Positions 1 to 13,555 are shown, counted from the stretch's first letter. The stretch: 64,000 nucleotides of DNA from Limnoperna fortunei (GCA_944474755.1 OX104117.1:64657522-64721521); one strand, 5' to 3'. Numbers and translations: made by a program. Notes: generated by a model not told the origin, from the sequence alone.

Positions 1-478
1 ATATTGATGTTTTATAACCTGTCTAACATCCGGTATATACGTTTCTTTTGAATAGAGAATTTAATCTTGCCGAATATCACTTATACATGGTATCGTGACA
101 TTTTCTTATTGATTTCAAAATCCTTTAATCAGGCATGCAAAATGTCACGATTATTGATGCAAATTATAATGAGAGCGACACATAAATTACCGTTAGTCTT
201 TAGCTACATTACCAGATAGAAGAATAGATTCTTACATACATTTTTTGGGAAAGATAGGGTGATCTTACGAGTAATTGAAATTTGATTGTCTTTTCGCGAG
301 TGAAATGCAATAAAACAATACACGAGTTTTGGCCCCAAAACGCATGCAAGTACCTATTTCTTACGTAAAACATCAACTTCCACATCGCGATGTCCTAAAT
401 TAATACCCGACGAACGATAAGAATGTTACCATAGCAAATCAGGCGTTCAAACACGTAACCTACTGAGATCATTTGTCA

Positions 479-655
479 GGCTTTCCGTATTACAAACAAC
501 CTGACAACTCCCCAACAAGAGGACCTCTACTCTCCGCCACATCGGGAGGCGCTGGACAGCTCTGTGGCTCCATCACTTGGCGCCCTCTCAGTGTTTTCAT
601 TTAGCCCAACATTATACTACTAATTTGGACTTAAGATTACATCTATAAAGAACGT
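479..655. repeat. Diverged interspersed repeat, copy A
   Basis: Starts with CTTTCCGTATTACAA and CCGCCAC-type motifs shared with the copy at 1135-1320. Similarity is clear over about 70 bp and patchy after that. No coding sequence is evident. Confidence 0.45.
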
Positions 656-1134
656 ATTCCCCAAAAATGTGCCTAATATAGGACCAGCTGCTAGTGGCAC
701 ATAGCTCTGGCGTTCCAGGTATCTAGAAGGCCAGTATTTGATAAACCATCACACATTCATGGATAAACTCACCGGTTTCACGACAGATTAAATTTCACAA
801 TATCCGAAACAGAGGCTACATATCTCCTTACTTTAGATTGATTGATTAGATGTTTGCTTTACGTCCAGCAAGCAGTATTTAAGCTATATTCAGGACAAGA
901 ACAAGTTAACCAACAATAAATCAACGGAAAATGGGTGGGATGTGACACAAGGAACACAATTTTGACTGCCACTGGAAAAGTATGGAGTATTAATTGAGTA
1001 GGGACGGAGAATTTAGCCTATTGTAGAGGCTACAGTAAGCCTACTCTTTTTCGATATCTACAAAAGGGGTCTTTATTATGCAAGGAGCGTGGCACTCTTC
1101 AAATATTTCACCCAATACGGTCCGTTCGCGGCCG

Positions 1135-1320
1135 GGCTTTCCGTATTACAACCAAACACGCCACACCCAACGAGAGGGTCTCCTTATCCGCCACCGCTGC
1201 TTTGTGGGTCGAGCACTGGGAACCCTTCCAGTATGTTCCAGTCGTACGTCAGAATTCACTTCTGTCACACGAGGTATTTAGCTCTTCCCATATTATTTAT
1301 TTGTTAGCATCTATAAAATA
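1135..1320. repeat. Diverged interspersed repeat, copy B
   Basis: Shares GGCTTTCCGTATTACAA, CCAACGAGAGG and a later CATCTATAAA with the copy 650 bp upstream, in the same orientation. Short overlapping open frames here are not supported as genes. Confidence 0.45.
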
Positions 1321-2489
1321 GGATTAAACGAAACAAACTAATTTTAAGTCCTGAATTTACTGATAAAGGTTTACTATTATAAACATAAATGATCATTTTA
1401 ATGTTTATTTCGAGATTATTTGAATTGTGTATCGTTTGCAATTTTCGAAATAAACAGATCTTTCAATTAAATTTACTTTTCAAATTCAAATTTTAAGTTT
1501 CGGTTAACTATAGTTAAAAATAAATGTCGGTTTTTCTTTATAGGACCCATTATAGGGTGGTTGTTATAGGGAAAGCTCAAAAGCTTATGTGGCAGAGGTG
1601 ATATCCTCAGCGTAGTTATACGGAGTATGAAAGGAAGCGGATATGACCTCGGCTCCAGAGATAGTAAATTTCACTGATGATTCCGGACATGCAAATGTCC
1701 TTAGTATGATACGGATCCGATGCGGATACGAAACGGAAGTATTAAGGGATCTTGTGAGTACCTGCCAAGGAGACATGGTATAATACGAAAATGACACGGT
1801 TTAACACGTGTCAGATAGTCTGCAATACAGATGAACAACGGTTTGCTACGGTAAAAGAAACGGTTAGTACAAATAAGAAATCAAAATACGGAGCGACACA
1901 ATAAGCAGTCCGTTCTGACAGTACGTTCTTTACGGTTTGTACTACAAGTGAACGTATTTTGGTAAGGGTTTTTTGCGTGACAAATGAAAACTGCTTACCG
2001 CGTATGGTTCAGTTTATGCTCCCTTTGTAAACCAAGAAGGGTACTTTTTGAAACCAACAATTAATTCATCGAGATATTCAGCGTTTTGAAATATGGTGAA
2101 TTTTAATTTTTTAAGGGCGATTTTCCAAAGTAAAATTGGACCTAAATTAAAACAGAATTGAAACAATAGATTAATTGTCTATTCGAAATCATTCGGGTAA
2201 TGTCGTCTGCAGCGAGGTCAGGCGGGAAAAGTCTCGCGGTTTGTCCGAATACCATTGACGAACTTGTGTAAACAACGCAAGGTTCCTTAAGCAAAAATGG
2301 CTGACTTATTATGTAAAATTCCCGTAGCAAAAGTCAAGGACGATTATCTTAAATAAAAACTTAAAGTGTGTTACTTTGCATTAAATCCAAATTTTTCTTT
2401 CCTGAATCCAGTTAGAAACAATGTAGCTGTATGTAATGAAGGATTCTGAGCTTTGGTGATGAATTTCGGCAGCAGTTGAACGTCTATAC
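1321..2489. other. Unique AT-rich DNA
   Basis: No gene, RNA or repeat could be supported. The short open frames have no recognisable domain or splice context. Confidence 0.4.
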
Positions 2490-2945
2490 TCATATCCATC
2501 CTGTACAAGAGCCACAAGAGGACACTTATAACCATCATGTACAAGAGCCACAAGACAATACCACCCTTTACAGGAGCCAAGACGACACTTATAACCAGCC
2601 TTTACAAGAGCCACAAGACGACACTTATAACCATTCTTTACCAGGGCCACAAGACAATAATTATTTCCATCCTGTACAAGAGCCACAAGACAAATTATTT
2701 CCATCCTGTACAAGAGCCACAAGACAATACTATCCTTCACAGGAGCCAAGACGACACTTATAACCAGCCTTTACAAGAGCCACAAGACGATACTTATAAG
2801 CATCCTTTACATGAGCCCCGAGACGATACATACGTATAACCACCACCTACAAGTGCCATAAGACATTACATATAACCAGCCTTTACAAGTGCCACTACAC
2901 GATACTTATAACCATCCTGTACAAGAGCCACAATACAATTAGCAG
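2490..2945. repeat. 30-36 bp minisatellite
   Basis: About 13 copies of a unit built on TACAAGAGCCACAAGACGA followed by CACTTATAACCA. Copies differ in length. A block around 2555-2640 recurs around 2725-2805, showing that multi-unit segments were duplicated. Overlapping open frames on both strands are by-products of the repeat. Confidence 0.9.
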
Positions 2946-3654
2946 CACTCTGCAAGCTCCAAAAGCAGAAAAAGAAAATATTATTATATTCCGTAGAGAT
3001 ATACTGAAAAAGGGGGATATTTTTAATGACAGTGTTTTCACTTACAATACCTGTGCCGAATTTAGTTAATCGTGGTGTGAGTTTTATTCATATAAGAAAC
3101 GACTTTCCATATAATTATACACTTTTTGTTTGTTTGGAAGTTTATAACATCTTTATCTCTATATGATACCGTATATGTCCAACTCTTTGCGGATTAGACG
3201 TCTTAGTTGCCTTGTTGAAGGATAGCATTGAACCTCTAATATAAATCAACAATTTCACTATGGCAATCTAATCCTGCACTTGATGAAAAATGGGCTTGTA
3301 CCACTTATACCTTAGAATATTTAAAACTGCATTTGTGTTTCTTATTTTAAATTATTTCAGTTTGTTTACCTTTGCCATTTAAAGTTACAAAATTGTTTTT
3401 TCCTTACTGTGTTATTTAAAATCAGATTATGGTCTGAATTACATCTATTACGAACTTACCTTATAATCATTTAAAGTATTATGAATGCGTAACAAAAACG
3501 AGTTAAATCGTCGACGTCATTCTTTAATTGTAATATTAAATTGTGTAATCATAAGATATAAGTTAGAATAAAACTATTATTTCAAAACCAGACGAATCCA
3601 ATGACAAAAGTGTAAATCTTCAGTAAAAGGACATTTTGATATTATATTATTTTT
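2946..3654. other. Unique AT-rich spacer between two arrays
   Basis: No gene or repeat is recognised in this stretch. Confidence 0.4.
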
Positions 3655-6600
3655 GACAAAATGTCAATGAAGAAATGTCGTACAACGTTATCAATAAGAA
3701 GCCTGTACAAAGTAAGAGGGAATGTCGTACAAACTAAGCAATAAGTCGCACTGTATATTAAGTAGTAGTGTTCAAATTTCGCACGAAGCAATCAATGTAA
3801 TAGTGGTAAAATGTCGCATGATTCAATCGATACGTCGCAATTATAAAGAATTGATGATCAAAAGTAACGTAGTAATCAATGTCACCCGCATAAAGTAGAA
3901 GTGGTAGAATGTCGAACAAAGTAATCAATATGTCGCCTGCATAAAGTAGTAGTGTCTTTTAAAGTAATAAAATATGTCGCACGTAAAAATAGAGTGGTGA
4001 AATGTCGAACAAGGTAATCAATGTGTCGCCTCTTTAAAGTAGAAGTGGTAAAATGTTGAACAAAGTAATAAATATGTCGCCTGCATTAAGTAGTAGGTGA
4101 TAAATGACTTCCGAACGAATCAATGTCACCTGCATAAAGTAAAATGTCGTACATAGTAACCAATGCTTCCTGCATGAAGTGTTAGTGTAGAAACATTCTA
4201 CGAAGTAATCATTATTTCCCCTGTATAAAGTAGTAATGTTGAAATGTCGTATGAATTGAACAAAATGTCGCCTGTAAAGGACTAGTGGTAAAATGTCATA
4301 GTAATTATTATTCCCTGTATAAAGTACTAGTAGTAATGGAGAAATGTACGAAGTAATCAATTGCATAAAGATGTAGCTCTCAAATGTTATCAATATTCCT
4401 TGTATGAAATAGTAGTGAAATGTCGTATGACGTAATCCAGGTGTCACCTGTATCAAAAGTAGTAGTAGTCAAATGTCGTACGTATCAATATGCCTTGTGA
4501 AAAGTAGTAGTGGTTTGATGTCGTATGAAGTAATCAATGTCACCTGCATAAAGTAGTAGTAGTGAAATGTCGTAAAAAGAAATCATTATCCCTTATATAA
4601 AGTAGTATTCGTACGAAGTAATCAATAAGTCGCTTGTATAAAGTAGAAGTGGTCAAATGTCGTACATAGTAATTAATATCCCTTTTATAAAGTAGTAGTG
4701 AATAAGTGTTAACAGTATACAGTACGTAGTAGTGTTGAAAAGTCTACAAAGTAACCAATTTGTCGCCGGTATAAATGGTAGTAATAGTCAATGTCGTATA
4801 AAGTAATCAATGCCCCCTATATAAAGTAGAAGTGATGAAATGATGTACGAATTAATTAATATGTCGCATGTGTAAAGAAGAAGTTTTCACATGCCGTTAG
4901 ACGAAATCAATATGTCACCTGTATAAATTGGTAGTGGTGAAATGTCCTATGAAGTAATCAAATTTCAAAAAACGTACTCGATGTCCCTTGTAAAAAGTAG
5001 TAGTGCTCAAATGTCGTATGATGTAATAAACACGTCGCATGTATAAAGTAGTAGGGGTGAAATGTTGTATGATGTAATCAACATATCGCCTGTAAAAGGT
5101 AGTAGTGCTGAAATGTCGTATGATGTAATAAACACGTCGCATGTATAAAGTAGTAGGGGTGAAATGTTGTATGATGTAATCAACATATCGCCTGTAAAAG
5201 GTAGTAGTGCTGAAATGTCGTATGATGTAATAAACACGTCGCATGTATAAAGTAGAAGTGGTAAAATGTCGTTTGATGTAATCAACACTTATAAAGTAGG
5301 CGGCGAAATGTCATAAGTAGCAATCAACACTTCGCCTGTATAAAGTAATAGCGGTGACATGTCGTATGATGTAATCAACGCGTCGCATGTATAAAGTAGT
5401 AGTGGTCAAGTTTCGTATGATGTAATCAACACGTCGCAGGTATAAAGAAGTAGCGGTGAAATGTCGTATTATGTTATCAACACGTTGCATGAATAAAGTT
5501 GTAGAGGTGAAATGTCGTATGATGTAATCAACATATCGCCTGTAAAAAGTTAGTGCTGAAATGTCGTATGATGTAAAAAAACACGTCGCATGTATAAAGT
5601 AGAAGTGGTGAAATGTCGTATGATGTAATCAACACTTGCCTGTATAAAGTAGGCGGCTAAATGTCGTACGAAGCAATCAACACGTCGCCTGTATAAAGTA
5701 GTAATGATCAAGTTTCGTATGGTATAATCAACACGTCGCATGTATAAAGTAGTAGCGGTGAAATGTCGTATTATGTAATTAACACGTCGCATGTATAAAG
5801 TAGAAGAGGTGAAATGTCGTATGATGTAATCAACACGTCGCATGTATAAAGTAGAAGTGGTGAAATGTCGTATGATGTAATCAACACCTTGCCTGTATAA
5901 AGTAGGCGGCGAAATGTCGTAGGAAGCAATCAACACGTCGCCTGTATAAAGTAATAGCGGTGACATGTAGTATGATGTAATCAACGCATCTCCTGTATAA
6001 AGTGGTAGTGGTCAAGTTTCGTATGATGTAATATACACGTCGCATGTATAAAGTAGTAGCGAGCGGTGAAATGTCGTATTATGTAATCAACATATTGCAT
6101 GTATAAAGTTGTACAGGTGAAATGTCGTATGATGTAATCAACATATCGCCTGTAAAAAGTTAGTGCTGAAATGTCGTATGATGTAATAAACACGTCGCAT
6201 GTATAAAGTAGAAGTGGTGAAATGTCGTATGATGTAATCAACACTTGCCTGTATAAAGTAGGCGGTGAAATGTCGTACGAAGCAATCAACACGTCGCCTG
6301 TATAAAGTAGTAATGATCGTTTCGTATGGTGTAATCAACACGTCGCATGTATAAAGTAGTAGCGGTGAAATGTCGTATTATGTAATTAACACGTCGCATG
6401 TATAAAGTAGTAGAGGGGAAATGTCGTATGATGTAATCAACACGTCGCATGTATAAAGTAGTAGAGGGGAAATGTCGTATTATGTAATTAACACGTCGCA
6501 TGTATAAAGTAGAAGTGGTGAAATGTCGTATGATGTAATCAACACCTTGCCTGTATAAAGTAGGCGGCGAAATGTCGTAGGAAGCAATCAACACGTCGCC

Positions 6601-7330
6601 TGTATAAAGTAATAGCGGTGACATGTAGTATGATGTAATCAACGCATCGTCTGTATAAAGTAGTAGTGGTCAAGTTTCGTATGATGAAATCAACACGTCG
6701 CATGTATAAAGTAGTAGCGAGCGGTGAAATGTCGTATTATGTAATCAACACATCGCCTGTATAAAGTTGTACAGGTGAAATGTCGTATGATGTAAACATA
6801 TCGCATGTAAAAAGTTAGTGCTGAAATGTCGTATGATGTAATAAACACGTCGCATGTATAAAGTAGAAGTCGTGAAATGTCGTATGATGTAATCAACGCA
6901 TCGCCTGTATAAAGTAGTAATGGTCAAGTTTCGTATGATGTAATCAACACGTCGCATGTATAAAGTAGTAGTGGTGAAATGTCGTATTATGTAATCAACA
7001 CGTCGCATGTATAAAGTAGTAATGGTGAAATGACGTATTATGTAATCAACAAGTCGAATGTACAAAGTAGTAGCAGTGAAATGTCGTATTATGTAATCAA
7101 CACGTCGCATGTATAAAGTAGTAGTGGAGAAATGTCGTATGATGTAATCAACACGTCGCATGTATAAAGCGTAGATGTGAAATGTCGTATGATGTAATCA
7201 ACACGTCGCATGTATAAAGTAGTAGCAGTGAAATGTCATATTATGTAATCAACATGTCGTATGTATAAAGTAGTAGTGGAGAAATGTCGTATGATGTAAT
7301 CAACACGTCACTGTATAAAGTAGTAGTGGT
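3655..7330. repeat. 51-bp satellite array, left block
   Basis: Tandem copies of a ~51-bp unit with core ATGTCGTATGATGTAATCAA, then CACGTCGC.TGTATAAAGT and AGTAGTGGTGAA. Copies before about 4900 are heavily decayed with many indels; later ones are regular. Multi-unit duplications are visible: a distinctive TGTAAAAAGTTAGTGCTG copy occurs at about 5540 and again 610 bp later, and a copy with an extra GCGAGCGG occurs at about 6057 and again 658 bp later. Confidence 0.95.
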
Positions 7331-7360
7331 AAATACACATTACATACATTATGTGTATTT

Positions 7361-8160
7361 ACAACTACCTGTATAACGTCGAGACAGTTGTTTATCCCCG
7401 GCTTGTAACAAATGCGGACTTTTGATTGGTTGGTTACCCGTCGGTACAAATCACATGCCCCCGGCTGCGTTGCTAACGTCGCAGGGTGTATTGTTTGTGC
7501 GTTGCCAATGTATGTTCTAGAGTACCAGTGTATGTTATTCCACAAAGGTACATTTCTGTCTTTTTATATTTATATTTGTACTTCCTTTCAAACACTACAG
7601 ATGCTCTAAGTTCAAACTGACACACAATAATTTAAATTAAATCGGCACTTGACGTCATTGTATGTTGACGTTATGATAGCGTGACTAGAAGCGCAAAAAT
7701 ACCGAAAGTAGGAAAAACAATGTAAAACAAAATAAAAACTCTTTAAACTCGCTAAGTCTGAGGTTGTTACCAAAGGTAACATCCTCGACTTGGTAAAATA
7801 GGCATTTTTCTGCATTAAAAACGTATAATTTTTTGTGAGCAACTGTGATGACGTTGCCTATTTAGCTTATTTCTGAAGACAAAAGAACCTATTTTCAGCC
7901 TTTTACACTCGTAAGCCGGGGATAAATCCGTTACCTACGTTATAACCCGGGTGTATGGAAATTGTACCACCTGAAAGTACTTCTGGACAGCCTTCGGCTT
8001 CGCCTCAGGCTGAACAGAAGTACTTTCAGGTGGTACAATTTCCATACACCCGGGTAATAACGTAGGTAACTGATAGTACATTCGTAGCACTACGAGACGC
8101 GTAGTGTCGAGTTTTGAAGCGGAATGTATGCAACTGTCGAGACTTGATACAGGTAGTTGT
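7361..8160. mobile_element. 800-bp foldback element inside the 51-bp array
   Basis: Ends are a 30-bp inverted repeat (7361-7390 against 8131-8160, about three mismatches). A second inverted pair, TTTATCCCCGGCTTGTA-like, is at 7391-7409 and 7911-7926. A near-perfect 56-bp hairpin, 7930-7985 with 8015-8070, fills the right half. A separate 10-bp hairpin, AAATACACAT/ATGTGTATTT, lies just outside at 7331-7360. No transposase frame is present. I take it as a non-autonomous foldback transposon; no clear target-site duplication was found. Confidence 0.6.
7930..8070. repeat. Large hairpin, 56-bp arms
   Basis: Left arm 7930-7985 and right arm 8015-8070 are nearly perfect reverse complements, with a 29-bp loop that itself contains CAGCCT...AGGCTG. 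The strand could extrude as a cruciform. Confidence 0.9.
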
Positions 8161-8461
8161 ACCTGCGCTTAAATGTATGCAATAAGTTTATATAAAACTA
8201 AGAAGTATAAAAATACAGAAGAAAACTGAATGTTTAAAGTTTTAGAATTTTAACATTCAACGAAGCATTTTTACATAAAAGGAGAGTCGTCATCGCTGTC
8301 ACCTAGAATCAGGGGTTATAACATTCTTTATGGCGTCAAAAAGTAGGTCCGACAAAAGTACATCTTGTATCACATATATAGATGATACATGGTTTTGTAT
8401 CACACAGGTTGTATCAATCGCTAAGTTTTTCAGAATTTGACAAAGTACATACTTAATTTAA
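8161..8461. other. Unique DNA between the foldback element and the right satellite block
   Basis: About 300 bp without recognisable satellite units or coding sequence. It may belong to the same insertion as the foldback element. Confidence 0.4.
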
Positions 8462-11400
8462 GATAAAATGTCGTATGATGTAATCAACACCTTACCTGTA
8501 TAAAGTAGTAGCGGTGAAATGTCGTATGATGTAATCAACACGTCGCCTGTAAAAAGTAGAAGGGGTCAAATTTCGCATGATGTTATCAACACTTTGACTG
8601 TATAAAGTAGTAGTGGTGAAATGTCGTATGGTGTAATCAACAAGTCGCCTGTATAAAGTAGTAGTGGTGAAATGTCGTATGATGTAATTAATACGTCTTC
8701 TGTATAAAGTAGTAGTATTCAAATGTCGTATGATGTCATCAACACTTTGCCTGTATGAAGTAGTAGCGGTAAAATGTCGTACGATGCAATCAACAAGTCG
8801 CCTGTATAAAGTAGTAGTGGTAAAATGTCTACGATGTAATCAACAAGTCGCCTGTATAAAGTAGTAGTGGTAAAATGTCGTACGATGTAATCAACAAGTC
8901 GCCTGTATAATTTAGTAGTGGTGAAATGTCGTATGATGTAATCAACAAGTCGCCTGTATAAATTAGTAGTGGTCAAATGTCGTATGATCTAATCAACAAG
9001 TCGCCTGTATAAAGTAGTAGTGGTAAATGTCGTAGGATGTAATTAACAAGTCGCCTGTATAAAGTAGTAGCGGTGAAATGTCGTATGATGTAATCAACAC
9101 GTCGCCTGTATAATTTAGTAGTGGTGAAATGTCGTATGATGTTATCAACACGTCGTCTGTATAAAGTAGTAGTGGAGAAATGTCGTATGATGTTATCAAC
9201 ACGTCGTCTGTATAAAGTAGTAGTGGAGAAATGTCGTATGATGTAATCAACACGTCGCATGTATAAAGTAGTAGTGGTCAAATGTCGTATGATGTAATCA
9301 ACAAGTCGCCTGTATAAATTAGTAGTGGTCAAATGTCGTATGATCTAATCAACAAGTCGCCTGTATAAAGTAGTAGTGGTAAATGTCGTACGATGTAATT
9401 AACAAGTCGCCTGTATAAAGAAGTAGCGGTGAAATGTCGTATGATGTCATCAACACTTTGCCTGTATGAAGTAGTAGCGGTGAAATGTCGTATGATGTTA
9501 TCAACGTCTGTATAAAGTAGTAGTGGAGAAATGTCGTATGATGTAATCAACACGTCGCATGTATAAAGTAGTAGTGGTCAAATGTCGTTTGATGTAATCA
9601 ACACGTCGCCTGTATAAAGTAGTAGTGGTGAAATGTCGTATGATGTAATCAACACGTAGTCTGTATAAATTAGTAGCAGTGAAATGTCATATTATGTAAT
9701 CAACACCTCGCATGTATAAAGTAGTAGTGTTGAAATGTCGTATGATGTAATCAACAAGTCGTTTGTATAAAGTAGTAGTGGTAAAATGTCGTACGATGTA
9801 ATCAACACGTCGCCTGTATAAAGTAGTAGAGGTGAAATGTCGTATGATGTAATCAACACGTCGCTTGTATAAAGTAGTAGTGATGAAATGTCGTATGATG
9901 TTATCAACACGTCGCCTGTATAAAGTAGTAGTGTGAAATGTCGTATGATATAATCAACACGTCACCTTGTATAAAGTAGAAGGGGTCCAAGTTCGCATGA
10001 TGTCATCAACACTTTGCCTGTAAGAAGTAGTAGCGGTGAAATGTCGTTTGATGCAATCAACACGTCTTCTGTATAAAGTAGTAGTGGTGCAATGTCGTAT
10101 GATGTAATCAACACGACGTCTGTATAAAGTAGTAGTGGTGAAATGTCGTATGATGTAATCAACACGTCGCCTGTATAATTTAGTAGTGGTGAAATGTCGT
10201 ATGATGTTATCAACACGTCTTCTGTATAAAGTAGTAATAGTGAAATGTCGTATGATGTAATCAACACGTCTTCTGTATAAAGAAGTAGTAGTGAAATGTC
10301 GTATGATGTAATCAACACGTTGCCTGTATAAGGTAGTAATGGTCAAGTTTCGTATGATGTAATCAACACGTCACCTGTATAAAGTAGTAGTGGTGAAATG
10401 TCGTATGATGTAATCAACACGTTGCCTGTATAAAGTAGTAATGGTCAAGTTTCGTATGATGTAATCAACACGTCGCATGTATAAAGTAGTAGCGGTGAAA
10501 TGTCGTATGATGTAATCAACACGTCGCCTGTATAAAGTAGTAATGGTCAAATGTCGTACGATGTAATCAACACGTCGCCTGTATAAAGTAGTAGTATTCA
10601 AATGTCGTATGATGTAATTAACAAGTCGCCTGTATAAAGTAGTAGTGGTGAAATGACGTATGATGTAATCAACACGTCACCTGTATAAAGTAGTAATGGT
10701 CAAGTTTCGTATGATGTAATCAACACGTCGCATGTATAAAGTAGTAGCGGTGAAATGTCGTATGATGTAATCAACACGTCGCCTGTATAAATTAGTAGTG
10801 GTCAAATGTCGTATGATGTAATCAACAAGTCGCCTGTATAAATTAGTAGTGGTCAAATGTCGTACGATGTAATCAACAAGTCGCCTGTATAAATTAGTAG
10901 TGGTCAAGTCGCCTGTATAAATTAGTAGTGGTCAAATGTCGTACGATGTAATCAACAAGTCGCCTGTATAAATTAGTAGTGGTCAAATGTCGTACGATGT
11001 AATCAACAAGTCGCCTGTATAAATTAGTAGTGGTCAAATGTCGTACGATGTAATCAACAAGTCGCCTGTATAAATTAGTAGTGGTCAAATGTCGTACGAT
11101 GTAATCAACAAGTCGCCTGTATAAAGTAGTAGCATTCAAATGTCGTACGATGTAATCAACAAGTCGCCTGTATAAATTAGTAGTGGTCAAATGTCGTACG
11201 ATGTAATCAACAAGTCGCCTGTATAAAGTAGTAGTATTCAAATGTCGTACGATGTAATCAACAAGTCGCCTGTATAAAGTAGTAGTATTCAAATGTCGTA
11301 CGATGTAATCAACAAGTCGCCTGTATAAAGTAGTAGTGGTCAAATGTCGTACGATATAATCAACAAGTCGCCTGTATAAAGTAGTAGTATTCAAATGTCG

Positions 11401-12430
11401 TACGATGTAATCAACAAGTCGCCTGTATAAATTAGTAGTGGTCAAATGTCGTACGATGTAATCAACAAGTCGCCTGTATAAAGTAGTAGTATTCAAATGT
11501 CGTACGATGTAATCAACAAGTCGCCTGTATAAATTAGTAGTGGTCAAATGTCGTACGATGTAATCAACAAGTCGCCTGTATAAATTAGTAGTGGTCAAAT
11601 GTCGTATGATGTAATCAACAAGTCGCCTGTATAAATTAGTAGTGGTCAAATGTCGTACGATGTAATCAACAAGTCGCCTGTATAAATTAGTAGTGGTCAA
11701 ATGTCGTACGATGTAATCAACAAGTCGCCTGTATAAAGTAGTAGCGGTCAAATGTCGTATGATGTTATCAACACTTTGACTGTATAAAGTAGTAGTGGTG
11801 AAATGTCGTACGATGTAATCAACAAGTCGCCTGTATAAATTAGTAGTGGTCAAATGTCGTACGATGTAATCAACAAGTCGCCTGTATAAATTAGTAGTGG
11901 TCAAATGTCGTATGATGTAATCAACAAGTCGCCTGTATAAATTAGTAGTGGTCAAATGTCGTATGATGTAATCAACAAGTCGCCTGTATAAAGTAGTAGT
12001 GGTGAAATGTCGTACGATGTAATCAACAAGTCGCCTGTATAAAGTAGTAGTATTCAAATGTCGTACGATGTAATCAACAAGTCGCCTGTATAAATTAGTA
12101 GTGGTCAAATGTCGTACGATGTAATCAACAAGTCGCCTGTATAAAGTAGTAGTATTCAAATGTCGTACGATGTAATCAACAAGTCGCCTGTATAAAGTAG
12201 TAGTGGTGAAATGTCGTATGATGTAATCAACACGTCGCCTGTATAAAGTAGTAGTGGTGAAATGTCGTACGATGTAATCAACAAGTCGTCTTTATAAAGT
12301 AGTAGTGGTGAAATGTCGTATGATGTAATCAACAAGTCGCCTGTATAAAGTAGTAGTATTCAAATGTCGTATGATGTAATTAACAAGTCGTCTTTATAAA
12401 GTAGTAGTGGTCATATGTCCTATAATGTAA
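8462..12430. repeat. 51-bp satellite array, right block
   Basis: Same family as 3655-7330. From about 10900 to 12400 the copies are nearly identical and alternate between AAATTAGTAGTGGTCAAATG and AAAGTAGTAGTATTCAAATG forms, showing recent homogenisation. A seven-unit segment with the rare GTATGATCTAATC copy recurs 356 bp apart (8982 and 9338). In the homogenised part the unit contains the palindrome TCGTACGA; elsewhere this is usually TCGTATGA. A 421-codon open frame on the - strand (10894-12159) exists only because 51 bp is 17 codons. Confidence 0.95.
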
Positions 12431-13020
12431 TTAAAAAGTCGCTCAAATAATCGTACAAGGAAACCAATTTGATGTTCTTCTTCGTTCCTCATCAACGTTC
12501 ATAAAGTGTTTATCAATAAAAACATAACACGTGTATAATATTGGAACAGCTCCTCAGTTATGCAACTTACATTATTATTATTATTACAATAAAAATGTAC
12601 AAAAATATCTATAAAAACACTGCTCTGGCAGCAGAGTTCTATGTTTCTAAAACGACAAAAACGTCATATTAATACCATATAACAATGAAAACAATTTATA
12701 AGTGTAAATACATATATATCTATAGGTATGATAAATTCATAATTTTTCTAAAAGAACAAATGGGGTGTGGTAGGGGAAAGCGGTCTCGCTGCACTAAAAA
12801 ATCGAGCGTCGAATGGCGATCAATGGCAGTATACGAAAAGAATTTCGTAATCCAAGAAATATCTTCCCGCTAAAGAAGGTTTGTGAATCTTCCTATCCTA
12901 ATAATAATAATAATACAGGTCTGCTAGTAATAAGAACGTAAACAGGTAATGTTAACACACGTGACCGTACATAGAATATAAACACAAACACGTGTTTAGC
13001 TAAATCTAGATAAATACATT
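12431..13020. other. Unique AT-rich DNA with short microsatellites
   Basis: Contains (ATT)n near 12570-12590 and (TAA)n near 12898-12915. No gene is supported. Confidence 0.45.
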
Positions 13021-13150
13021 CACCTGCATACAGAAGTAGTGGTGAAATGTCGTACAAAGTAATCTATATGTCTCCTGTATAAAATAGTAGTGTCGTTCAT
13101 AGTAATAAAATATGTCGCACTTTTAAAGTAGAGGGGTGAAAAGTCGAATG
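13021..13150. repeat. Decayed outlying copies of the 51-bp satellite
   Basis: AGAAGTAGTGGTGAAATGTC and CTCCTGTATAAAATAGTAGT motifs match the main array. Two or three degenerate copies lie about 600 bp beyond its edge. Confidence 0.7.
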
Positions 13151-13489
13151 TTTGTTTGTTTGTTTCCTTCATATATAACGCCAATTTCAGCAATTTTTCA
13201 TCTATATCGTAGCGTCCAGTTTTTTTTAGGGGATGCCGGAGTAATTAACTAACCGCATATATTCAGTAGTAGAGTGAAATAGATTGTTTATTTCAGCAAT
13301 TTTTCAGCTTTATCTTGCGTCCAGTTTTTATTGCGGAGAAAGCCGGAGTACCCGGAGAAAACCCTTGTCAATCAAGATTGGAGTCGAGTACACCTTGCCT
13401 GCAGTGAGATCTCAGTGTTGACACACCACGTGGTCATAAGAAGACGAACTACCTTAACCACTCGACCACCGAGGCCCTTAGAGCGAAAT
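13151..13489 (-). mobile_element. Two partial tRNA-derived SINEs
   Basis: A tail-only fragment (13151-13242) and a longer copy (13290-13489), both in reverse orientation, with GCAATTTTTCA.CT.TAT, GCGTCCAGTTTTT, CCGGAGTACCCGGAGAAAAC and a final CCGAGGCCCT. Satellite-like sequence lies between them and again at 13490-13555, so the SINEs inserted into an old extension of the 51-bp array. Confidence 0.75.
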
Positions 13490-13555
13490 GGAGTAATCAA
13501 TCAAAGTCGCCCTTATAATGTAATGGAGGGGAAATGTCGTACGAAATAATCAATT
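13490..13555. repeat. Outlying 51-bp satellite remnant
   Basis: GAGTAATCAATCAAAGTCGC and GGGGAAATGTCGTACGA match the satellite consensus in order. Confidence 0.6.

Noticed and set aside
4915..7161. Several 68-144 codon - strand frames reading DYIIRHFTTTTLYMRRV-like repeats
   Set aside because: Satellite translation; frames break wherever a unit has a one-base indel.
10894..12159. 421-codon open frame on the - strand with 17-residue repeats
   Set aside because: The 51-bp satellite period is exactly 17 codons, so an open phase persists through homogenised units. There is no start context, no domain, and other phases are open in neighbouring units.
3655..12430. CRISPR-like regular repeats
   Set aside because: Units abut without unique spacers and the surrounding DNA is clearly eukaryotic; this is a tandem satellite.
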